Assembly: GCA_017509155.1 (NCBI GenBank)
Contig: JAFWQE010000219.1
Coordinates: 1 to 51,904, forward strand
Source: Prevotella sp.
Lineage (GTDB): Bacteria; Bacteroidota; Bacteroidia; Bacteroidales; Bacteroidaceae
Length of the DNA stretch: 51,904 bases
Reading direction: 5' to 3'
Of the stretch, positions 26,510-34,156 are shown piece by piece. A program made the translations under genes and the position numbers. Under the pieces are notes generated by a model, which ran no database searches, had not been told where the DNA came from, and was given only the letters and a program-made list of their open reading frames with translations. Within the stretch, counting starts at the first letter, position 1. The number at the start of each line of letters is the position of its first letter.

Positions 26510-27229
26510 CTAAATTGTATTAGAATCAATTAACGCACGGACATCCTTGGCCGTTTTTTTACTGATCTTTGCGTTTAAGAAGAACTTTACAAAACGAATG
26601 CTGTGGGTATCAGTTCCATACAACTCGTAATAGCCCTTATCCAACAGCATTTCCGCTTTTTTCTTTACACTATCTCCGTATGCGCCTACCAATGAAGGAA
26701 TATTAAGCTGGAACAGAATCTTCCGATCTTTAAGGTTTTTGTAGTCGTCTATGTTCATATAGACATATCGTTCTGGATGAGCCAAAACAGGAGAATAACC
26801 TAATCCTATCACATTGAACAGGATTTCATCCATATCGTAAGGAGGATTGAAATATGATGTTTCCACCAAAAGATGGTTTTTCTCAGTTCCTAACGGAAGA
26901 AGACGTTTTTCCTTCAATCGTGAAGAACAGAGATTATCCATCATGTTCTCAGAACTTAGGAATAGCTCAATGTTACCTTCATACTGTTCCTTAAGCTTAT
27001 TAAACTCAAGCTGAAGGTCTTCTGGCGTATTTGGAATGTCTTCCATAATATGAGGTGTAAGCCAGATTTTATTGACACCTGCCTTTTCCCACAGACTGAG
27101 TATCTCAAGCGTTTCGCTGGTCTTTTGAACGCCATCATCAACACCTGGCAACAAATGGCAGTGATAGTCGGTCATTCCTTCAAGAAGACCGCTATCGCCA
27201 ACTTTAACTGAGTTTGATAAAAACCACAT
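26510..27229 (-). CDS. CpsB/YwqE-type tyrosine-protein phosphatase
   Basis: A 239-residue PHP-fold metal-dependent phosphatase. Metal-binding motifs are [13 protein letters not shown] (His23, His25), the TPHI stretch, AHPERY and GTDTHS. This family removes phosphate from the tyrosine cluster of Wzc-type kinases and so sets chain length. It lies 87 bases after the second kinase, separated by a hairpin that may lower its expression. Confidence 0.9.
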   Translation of the reverse strand: MWFLSNSVKVGDSGLLEGMTDYHCHLLPGVDDGVQKTSETLEILSLWEKAGVNKIWLTPHIMEDIPNTPEDLQLEFNKLKEQYEGNIELFLSSENMMDNLCSSRLKEKRLLPLGTEKNHLLVETSYFNPPYDMDEILFNVIGLGYSPVLAHPERYVYMNIDDYKNLKDRKILFQLNIPSLVGAYGDSVKKKAEMLLDKGYYELYGTDTHSIRFVKFFLNAKISKKTAKDVRALIDSNTI

Positions 27230-27247
27230 ATATACAAATAAAATGAG

Positions 27248-27298
27248 AAGCGGAATTCTGCTATGTCATGTTTAAACCTTCATCTCAGAATTCCGCTT
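27248..27298 (-). terminator. Hairpin between wzc2 and cpsB, possible attenuator
   Basis: AAGCGGAATTCTG (27248-27260) pairs with CAGAATTCCGCTT (27286-27298), a perfect 13-bp stem with a 25-base loop. A weak T-rich stretch follows on the minus strand. It may end part of the transcripts and leave the downstream genes less expressed. Confidence 0.6.
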
Positions 27299-27316
27299 TA
27301 TTTCTAATTATGCAAA

Positions 27317-29707
27317 TCAGTCTTCCTCCGTATAAGACCCATAAGCTTTGCTTCCATAACCATAGCCGTAACCATAGCCTCTTCGATGGTAGCCATACTT
27401 GCTCTTCACCACTTCCGTTCCGTTCAGTATGACGGCCATGTTCTTCAGCTTCTTGCTCTGATAGTACTCTTCTATGACAGGCAGCAAATCCTTGTCTAAG
27501 AGTCCGGTGCGGATGATGAACAAGGTGATGTCAGCAAGATTTGCGACAATTGTCGTATCAGCGACGACATCAACAGGTGCGCAGTCAAGGAATATGACAT
27601 CGTATTCGGCCCTCAGTTCCTCAACTAGTTTGTCAAGTTTTCCATTCGACAACAATTCTGCAGGGTTCGGTGGTATTGTTCCGCAAGGCAGGACATCCAG
27701 TCCGGGACACTCATCTGCATGAGCAATCAGCTTTCTCCAGTCGGTCTCCTGTCCAGAGAGATAAGAAGAGATGCCCTTCTTCACTCCAGTTCTGAGGTAT
27801 CTGCTCAAGGAAGCCTTTCGTATATCAAGGTCGATAACGATCGTCTTCTTTTCCTTGATGGCAAACGACGAAGCCATATTGATGGTGAGGAATGTCTTAC
27901 CGCTACCAACGTTGATAGAAGTAACCATGAACACCTTTGCGTTCTCATAGCTGTTGGCCATAAACTCGATATTGGTTCTAACCACACGGAAGGCCTCGTT
28001 AATCATATTGCGCTTCTTAGGCTGAACGAGTATCTTGGTCTCAGCTTCAGAACGTTTCTTCTTATCACCATACAAGGGCACCTCACCAATGAACGGTACG
28101 CTGAGGTCTTCGATGTCTTTCTTGCCTCTGATCTTTGTATTAAGAATCTCCATCAGATACAGGACGGCGGCAGGCAAGAGCAGTCCCAGCATGAAGGCCA
28201 GCATCATGATGTTTCGCTTGTTGGGGGAAGACGGCAGCAAGCCACCCATAGGCGGAGTAATGATGCGTGTATTATAAGCCGTGAAGGCCTGCGACAACTG
28301 GTTCTCCTCACGTTTCTGCAACAGGAAGATATAGAGTGCTTCCTTCACCTTTTGCTGACGTTCTACAGAAAGAAGATGCTTAGCCTGAGTAGGACTCGAT
28401 GCCACCTGGGCATTGTTTTGGTTCTCGCGTCCCTGAATACCAGAAATCTGTATTTTCAATTGCTTGATTGCGTTGTCGAGTGATGCAGAGATGGCTTGAC
28501 GGACAGCAGCAATCTGAGAATCCATATCAACAACCAACGCATTTCCTTCACTACTGCTCGACACAAGGCTGTTGCGCTCAAGAACAAGGCTGTTGTATGA
28601 GTTGATCTGCGACTCCAGACTAGGATTCTGAGGTACCATACCAGAGGGAAGCGGCTGTTTCCGCTTCGAATTGTCTTGCACGTACTCCTTAATATAAGTA
28701 ACCATGTACAACTGGTTATTGAGGTCAACCAATTTCGCTCCAGCTTCGTTTGCGTTAGCCATTGACATTCGTGTTGATGCCTCAATGTCGGGAATCATGT
28801 TACGGCTCTTATAGGCAGAAATATCGCTGTCCACATTTCCCAGTTCCTTCTCAATCACATCAAGTCTTTCGTCGATAAACCGGGAAGTACTGTTAGCAAT
28901 CTGGTTCTTGTCCTTCATCCAGAATTCCTGATAGACCTGCACAACCGTATTGAGAATGTCATCGGCACGGTCTGTCGAAACGTCCTGATACGACATGAGA
29001 ATCACAGCAGCTTTCTTATCCTCTATCGAGGCATTCATCTTGGCAACGCAGTTCTGACGTGTAATCAGAGGAGACACACGTGTTACTGTGATATTCATAT
29101 CATTCGTCACCATGTTCCATGCCAGACCAGGCGAAACCATAATCTTGCCGATGGGCGTCTTTACGGTAGCATTCAGATGACTACCATACTCCCCTTCATA
29201 AACGGTATCGTTCTTTTCAATATCTGACAGGACAAATGTACCGTTTGCCTTGAGCCCTAGCTTCATCTTGACATAGTCATACTCGCCCATTTTGGGAAGC
29301 GTCACGATGGCGGGCAGATTGTGGCCATACAACGTTCTTTTTCTAAAGCGTCCGATTGTGTAGTTCACGTCCAGATGCAGTCGATTCACCACTTCGAGCA
29401 TCACATAGGGTGACTTGATGGCAAGCAGCTCGTTGTTGACATTTGACGAAGAATTGAACATGCCCATTTCGCCAAGACTTCCAAGCTGACTTCCAAGAGA
29501 AGACCCGCTCTTTCCGTCTTCCTTGATCATGACCTCCGTGGTACGGGTATAAATAGGTTGTTTCTTTTTCAGATACAAGAATGCCAGCGTCATTGCTATA
29601 AGGAGCGATGCCACGAACCAAGGCCATTTGCTAAGGCACAAGCTTGCGAAGTCTTTTATGCTGAACTGATTCTGCTGAGGTGTGTTGTTTTTATTTTGAG
29701 TAGCCAT
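27317..29707 (-). CDS. Wzc-type tyrosine kinase / chain-length regulator 2
   Basis: A 796-residue paralogue of the protein at 18470. The Wzz domain and membrane helices (about 32-50 and about 500-520) are followed by a BY-kinase with Walker A TSINVGSGKT, Walker A' VIDLDIRKASL and Walker B VIFLDCAP. The tyrosine tail is short: about eight tyrosines in GY repeats before the end SYTEED. It follows wza by 15 bases, so Wza, Wzc2 and CpsB make an export control set. Confidence 0.93.
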   Translation of the reverse strand: MATQNKNNTPQQNQFSIKDFASLCLSKWPWFVASLLIAMTLAFLYLKKKQPIYTRTTEVMIKEDGKSGSSLGSQLGSLGEMGMFNSSSNVNNELLAIKSPYVMLEVVNRLHLDVNYTIGRFRKRTLYGHNLPAIVTLPKMGEYDYVKMKLGLKANGTFVLSDIEKNDTVYEGEYGSHLNATVKTPIGKIMVSPGLAWNMVTNDMNITVTRVSPLITRQNCVAKMNASIEDKKAAVILMSYQDVSTDRADDILNTVVQVYQEFWMKDKNQIANSTSRFIDERLDVIEKELGNVDSDISAYKSRNMIPDIEASTRMSMANANEAGAKLVDLNNQLYMVTYIKEYVQDNSKRKQPLPSGMVPQNPSLESQINSYNSLVLERNSLVSSSSEGNALVVDMDSQIAAVRQAISASLDNAIKQLKIQISGIQGRENQNNAQVASSPTQAKHLLSVERQQKVKEALYIFLLQKREENQLSQAFTAYNTRIITPPMGGLLPSSPNKRNIMMLAFMLGLLLPAAVLYLMEILNTKIRGKKDIEDLSVPFIGEVPLYGDKKKRSEAETKILVQPKKRNMINEAFRVVRTNIEFMANSYENAKVFMVTSINVGSGKTFLTINMASSFAIKEKKTIVIDLDIRKASLSRYLRTGVKKGISSYLSGQETDWRKLIAHADECPGLDVLPCGTIPPNPAELLSNGKLDKLVEELRAEYDVIFLDCAPVDVVADTTIVANLADITLFIIRTGLLDKDLLPVIEEYYQSKKLKNMAVILNGTEVVKSKYGYHRRGYGYGYGYGSKAYGSYTEED

Positions 29708-29722
29708 GTCTCTTTAATGGGA

Positions 29723-30523
29723 TTATTTAAACAAGAAAACAGCAACGGTGGTGAGCACCGACGTGAATGAAAGCCAGAAAGACGTAGATTGTAAATTGTT
29801 TCCATTTACCGTAGACTGACGCTTTCTGTAGTCATTCGGCTGAACATAAATAATGTCGTTCTGCTGCAGATAATACACAGGTGACTGTGCCATTGATTTT
29901 CCATCCAGCATGTTGACCACATACGTCTCCCGGTTGCCATTGTTATCACGATAGATGAAGACGCTGTCGCGCCGTCCATAGAGCGTCATATCGCCAGCAA
30001 GACCTAAGGCCTGCGGAATGGAAATCTTGTCCTGACTGAACGTCACCTCACCAGGACGAGAGACCTCGCCCAACACAGTAAAATGAAGATTCAGGAACTC
30101 TACGATAACCACCAAATCCTTAGCCTGGTTCGACTCTTCTGCAAGTCTCTTGATATAACGCTCGAGTTCGTCGCGTGTCATTCCTGCCACTTTCAACCGG
30201 CCAAGTACGGGGAAGTCGATTTCTCCTTTTTCATCAATTGTATAACCAGAGATTCTTCCATTAACAGAAGAACCTGTCTTTGTCGATTCTCCCACATAGC
30301 CTGTGATGTATGGTAAGTTAAAGAGATTGGAGATTTCCGGATTCTTACTCTTTACAATGATAGAAATCTTATCCTGTGGTTTCAGCCTGATACCTTCATT
30401 ATACTTGACGGCATCAATTTGTCCGTTGTTAAGATCCTGAAAATACGTAATACCTGCCGGGGTCTTACACGACGCCAGCAAGAGGGTAGCTATAGCGAGC
30501 TGCCATACTTTTCTCACTTTCAT
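29723..30523 (-). CDS. wza: Wza-type polysaccharide export lipoprotein
   Basis: A 266-residue outer-membrane export protein. The lipobox is LLLASC (Cys19). The Poly_export domain (about 35-150; IRLKPQDKISIIVKSKNPEI) is followed by an SLBB domain (FTVLGEVSRPGEVTF, then ALGLAGDMTLYGRRDSVFI). A hydrophobic C-terminal helix (FWLSFTSVLTTVAVFLF) probably crosses the outer membrane as in Wza. It is the first gene of the minus arm. Confidence 0.92.
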   Translation of the reverse strand: MKVRKVWQLAIATLLLASCKTPAGITYFQDLNNGQIDAVKYNEGIRLKPQDKISIIVKSKNPEISNLFNLPYITGYVGESTKTGSSVNGRISGYTIDEKGEIDFPVLGRLKVAGMTRDELERYIKRLAEESNQAKDLVVIVEFLNLHFTVLGEVSRPGEVTFSQDKISIPQALGLAGDMTLYGRRDSVFIYRDNNGNRETYVVNMLDGKSMAQSPVYYLQQNDIIYVQPNDYRKRQSTVNGNNLQSTSFWLSFTSVLTTVAVFLFK

Positions 30524-30570
30524 AACGATTGTTTTTGCTCTATAACGACTTATTTGTTATTTTTAGTGTG

Positions 30571-30601
30571 CAAAGATAGCTATTATTTTTGAAAATGCCA
30601 A
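30571..30601 (-). promoter_or_regulatory. Promoter of the wza-wzc-cpsB-gmd-fcl-rfbA-rfbC arm
   Basis: On the minus strand TATCTTTG (plus 30571-30578) is preceded by TTG (plus 30599-30601) with a 20-base spacer. Confidence 0.75.
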
Positions 30602-30640
30602 GTTTTTCCTTTTTTTTCACGCTAATTCAGTAATTATTGC

Positions 30641-30648
30641 TAATTTTG
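30641..30648 (+). promoter_or_regulatory. -7 box TAATTTTG of kdsA
   Basis: TAATTTTG lies 22 bases before the kdsA ATG. It diverges from the wza promoter about 60 bases away. Confidence 0.55.
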
Positions 30649-30670
30649 CCGTGTCAAAACTGATAGAAAC

Positions 30671-31432
30671 ATGCGAAACGAACCGATTTTCATAGCTGGC
30701 CCATGCGTCATCGAGTCAGAGAGTCTGCTCCGGACTGTGGCCCAGACTTTATTATATATAAATAAGGTGTATGGCACCGATATCATTTTCAAGGCTTCGT
30801 TCGACAAGGCCAACCGCACCAGCATCCACTCTTTCAGAGGACCTGGAATAGAAAAGGGTCTTGAAATGCTTTCCGACATCAAGCGGGAATATGGTCTCCG
30901 CATTCTTACGGATATACACGAGAGCTGGCAGGCCCGCCCTGTGGGCGAGGTTTGCGATGTCATTCAGGTTCCTGCATTCTTGTGTCGTCAGACCGATTTG
31001 CTCGTAGCTGCGGCCAAGACTGGCAAGATTGTCAACATCAAGAAGGCTCAGTTCCTATCAGGCACGGACATGAAGTACCCTGTTGAAAAAGCACGCGATG
31101 CCGGTGCCTCAGAGGTATGGCTTACCGAACGGGGCAACTGCTTCGGCTACAACAATCTTGTTGTGGACTTCCGTAACATTCCTGACATGCTTGAGATTGT
31201 CCCCACAGTCATCATGGACTGCACCCATTCTGTGCAACGCCCAGGTGGCAGCAACGGAAAGACAGGTGGCGACCGCCGCTTTGTTCCCTCCATGGCCCTG
31301 GCCGCAAAGGCCTTTGGGGCGACTGGCTATTTCCTTGAGGTTCACCCTGAACCAGACAAAGGCCTTAGCGATGCAGCTAACATGCTGGAGCTCAGCAAAC
31401 TGGAGGAACTCGTCAAAGAACTGATTAAATAA
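30671..31432 (+). CDS. kdsA: Kdo-8-phosphate synthase
   Basis: A 253-residue enzyme that joins PEP and arabinose-5-phosphate to Kdo-8-P for lipopolysaccharide. It has IAGPCVIES, KASFDKANRT, FRGPG, IQVPAFLCRQTDLL, DCTHSVQRPGG and FLEVHPEPD. The Cys12 of AGPC is the metal ligand of the metal-dependent class; E. coli has Asn there. It is followed at once by kdsD, which makes its substrate. Confidence 0.97.
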   Translation: MRNEPIFIAGPCVIESESLLRTVAQTLLYINKVYGTDIIFKASFDKANRTSIHSFRGPGIEKGLEMLSDIKREYGLRILTDIHESWQARPVGEVCDVIQVPAFLCRQTDLLVAAAKTGKIVNIKKAQFLSGTDMKYPVEKARDAGASEVWLTERGNCFGYNNLVVDFRNIPDMLEIVPTVIMDCTHSVQRPGGSNGKTGGDRRFVPSMALAAKAFGATGYFLEVHPEPDKGLSDAANMLELSKLEELVKELIK

Positions 31433-31438
31433 CCAAGA

Positions 31439-32389
31439 ATGAAAGAGACACGAGCATACGCCATCCAATGTATCAAGGATGAAGCAGGGGCTGTAATGGG
31501 CCTGATACCACAACTCGACGAGCATTTCGACCAAGCCGTAGAGATCATGCACAACTGCAAAGGGAAGGTCATCGTCACAGGTGTCGGCAAAAGTGGACAT
31601 ATCGGTGCGAAGATTGCAGCAACACTCAGCAGCACAGGAACACCTTCGTTTTTCATCAATCCGTTAGACGTGTATCACGGCGACCTGGGTGTCATGACAT
31701 CCGACGATGTGGTACTGGCCATCAGCAACTCTGGCCAGACCGACGAACTCCTGCGTTTCATTCCGCTGGTCCTGCACATGAAGATTCCCATCATCGGCAT
31801 GTGTGGCAACCCAGCCTCACTGCTCGTGAAGTATTCAACGGTACACCTGAACGTGCATGTTGAGAAAGAGGCCTGCCCGCTCAACCTTGCCCCCACCAGC
31901 AGCACCACGGCGCAGCTCGTCATGGGCGACGCGCTGGCCATCGCATTGATGGAGCTCCGCCACTTCCGCCCCCGCGACTTCGCTCAGTTCCATCCTGGCG
32001 GCGAGCTTGGCAAACGACTGCTCACGACCGCCCAAGACGTCATGCGCTCCGACGACCTGCCCATCATTCCCAAGGAGATGCACCTCGGCGAGGCCATCAT
32101 CCATGTCAGCAAAGGCAAGCTGGGACTGGGCGTTTCTGTTGAAGAAGGCGTAGTGACGGGCCTCATTACCGATGGCGACATCCGCCGAGCCATGGAGAAA
32201 TGGCAGGCAGAGTTCTTCGACAAGACCGTTGCCGACATCATGACACGCAACCCGAAATGCGTTCTTCCAACAACGAAGATAACAGAAATCCAGAAAATCA
32301 TGCACCGCAACAAGATACACACGGTGCTCGTTGTCGACCAGGAGCGCCACCTGCTAGGTGTCGTCGATCACTATTCGTGCATGATTTAG
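31439..32389 (+). CDS. kdsD: Arabinose-5-phosphate isomerase KdsD/KpsF
   Basis: A 316-residue sugar isomerase that turns ribulose-5-P into arabinose-5-P for KdsA. The SIS domain (about 35-180) contains TGVGKSGHIGAKIAATLSST and GDLGVMTSDDVVLAISNSGQ. Two CBS domains follow (about 205-316; VGLITDGDIRRAME-like VTGLITDGDIRRAME). It lies six bases after kdsA and is in the same operon. It may also be cotranscribed with cardiolipin synthase. Confidence 0.96.
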   Translation: MKETRAYAIQCIKDEAGAVMGLIPQLDEHFDQAVEIMHNCKGKVIVTGVGKSGHIGAKIAATLSSTGTPSFFINPLDVYHGDLGVMTSDDVVLAISNSGQTDELLRFIPLVLHMKIPIIGMCGNPASLLVKYSTVHLNVHVEKEACPLNLAPTSSTTAQLVMGDALAIALMELRHFRPRDFAQFHPGGELGKRLLTTAQDVMRSDDLPIIPKEMHLGEAIIHVSKGKLGLGVSVEEGVVTGLITDGDIRRAMEKWQAEFFDKTVADIMTRNPKCVLPTTKITEIQKIMHRNKIHTVLVVDQERHLLGVVDHYSCMI

Positions 32390-32419
32390 TTTACACAGGA
32401 GCATAAAGAAAACTTGTTC

Positions 32420-33763
32420 ATGAGATTTTTCACCCGTCATAACAATGTATCCCACAAAGGGGGCGAAGTTTCATTCTTCGCCCTACGCATCTCTATGCTC
32501 GTTTTCTTTCTCCTCGCCAAAATACTCCCCTCCTCCGGTGATACCACAGAAGACATTCTTCCGTCCGACTCCCTGATTGTTCACCAGCTGCAAGCCCAAG
32601 GCGTGACGTTCTCCAACGACAACTCCGTGACACTTCTCTGTAGCGGTCAGGAGAAGTTCGACGACATGTTCAAGGCCATCCAACAGGCGCGCAGTTCTGT
32701 CCATCTCGAGTACTTTAATTTCCGCAACGACTCCATAGCCGACCTTCTTTTCGACATTCTTGCCGAGCGTGTTCGCGAAGGTGTGGTCGTCAGAGCCTTG
32801 TTCGACGGATTCGGCAATTCGTCAAACAACCAGCCACTGAAAAAGCATCACATCAGGAACCTGCGCGAAAGAGGAATCCAGATTTACGAATACAATCCCG
32901 TACGTTTCCCGTGGTTTGACGACATCTTCAACCGCGACCACCGCAAGATTGTCATCATAGACGGGAAGATTGCCTATACCGGTGGCATGAACGTGGCCGA
33001 CTATTACATCAAGGGAACCGAGATGGTGGGCTCATGGCGCGACATGCATTGCCGCATCGAAGGCGACGAGGTGAACACACTGCAACGCATCTTCATGAGG
33101 ATGTGGAAACGAGTCACTGGCGAAACCATCAGTGGCGAACAATACTATCGCGGTTACACTACCCCATCCTACTTTCAGCATCTGAAGCCCGACACGACGG
33201 CAACGGCGGGCCATAAACTCGTGGGAATCATCAACCGCGAGCCCAAGACCAGCAATAGAATCATCCGCCAGTTCTATCTCGACGCCATCAACGACGCGCA
33301 AGACAGCATCAAGCTCGTGAATCCCTACCTCACGCTCAACCACAAACTGAAACGCGCCCTGCGAAAGGCCATACGCCGAGGCGTGAAGACGGAAATCATG
33401 GTGAGTAGTCATAGCGACATTCCCCTGACGCCCGATTGTGTGTTCTACAACGTGCACAGGCTGATGAAGCATGGGGCCGAGGTCTGGATATACCAGCCTG
33501 GGTTCCACCATACCAAAGTCATTATGGTAGACGGACGCTTTTGTACCGTTGGCAGTGCCAACCTCAATGCCCGCTCACTTCGTTGGGACTATGAGGAAAA
33601 CGCAGTCATCGTGGACCCATGCACTACAAAGGAACTCTCGGATATGTTCGACCGCGACAAGGCCGACTCATTCCGTCTCACGCAAGAATCCTGGAATAAA
33701 TGGCGCTCCCCCTGGAAGAAATTCGTCGGATGGTTTGCCCATCTTCTGGCACCGTTCCTGTGA
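32420..33763 (+). CDS. cls: Cardiolipin synthase (phospholipase D family)
   Basis: A membrane phospholipid transphosphatidylase of 447 residues. I prefer ATG 32420 (MRFFTRHNN) to the TTG at 32414. It has a single short hydrophobic N-terminal segment and two HKD motifs: HRKIVIIDGKIAYTGG near residue 174 and HTKVIMVDGRFCTVGSANLN near residue 363. Both contain the HxKxxxxD catalytic pattern. It joins two phosphatidylglycerol molecules to cardiolipin. Confidence 0.9.
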   Translation: MRFFTRHNNVSHKGGEVSFFALRISMLVFFLLAKILPSSGDTTEDILPSDSLIVHQLQAQGVTFSNDNSVTLLCSGQEKFDDMFKAIQQARSSVHLEYFNFRNDSIADLLFDILAERVREGVVVRALFDGFGNSSNNQPLKKHHIRNLRERGIQIYEYNPVRFPWFDDIFNRDHRKIVIIDGKIAYTGGMNVADYYIKGTEMVGSWRDMHCRIEGDEVNTLQRIFMRMWKRVTGETISGEQYYRGYTTPSYFQHLKPDTTATAGHKLVGIINREPKTSNRIIRQFYLDAINDAQDSIKLVNPYLTLNHKLKRALRKAIRRGVKTEIMVSSHSDIPLTPDCVFYNVHRLMKHGAEVWIYQPGFHHTKVIMVDGRFCTVGSANLNARSLRWDYEENAVIVDPCTTKELSDMFDRDKADSFRLTQESWNKWRSPWKKFVGWFAHLLAPFL

Positions 33764-33846
33764 TGCATTGCCTTGTAAGTATTCCGTTTTGTTGTCAACA
33801 CTCACCTTTCATCACCCTTTTTCACGCAGTTTTTTGCACCGAAACC

Positions 33847-34044
33847 TACAAAACTAATCCGGCAAGACAACGCTTATTGACAAGCAAACCGACAAAACCA
33901 CAGAACAAGACTAATGGAATCGTTGAACGAAATCAATGGAATTGTTCAACGAAATCAATGGAATGGCTGAACAAAACCAATGGATTTGTTTCCTTAAGAC
34001 GTCAGATTGATTTGCTGAAACTGACAGATTAACGACAAAAATCT
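33847..34044. repeat. Array B: 22-bp-periodic repeats
   Basis: The centre has four successive 22-bp units starting AATGGA at 33913, 33935, 33957 and 33979. The first two differ at only two bases. Units of the same length extend on both sides with little identity except an A-rich end (AA at unit positions 18-19 in eight of nine units, usually within AARAC or AAATC). It fills the gap between cls and the TPR gene (33764-34156), where I see no gene or terminator. Unit length equals that of array A at 17.4-17.6 kb, but unit sequence is different. Confidence 0.7.
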
Positions 34045-34156
34045 GGCAGAAAACATCATCCTGGTTCCAAATGACCAACCGTTGACTCTGCAAACGGTGA
34101 ACTACAAGGCATCCGAAAGGTGGCTTGTTTTCTTCGTATCGATGGAAAGAAAAGGC

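Noticed and set aside
33847-34044. CRISPR array
   Set aside because: Units are contiguous with no constant repeat and spacer alternation, the 22-bp period is too short, and no cas genes are near. The same holds for 17391-17589 and 51744-51880.
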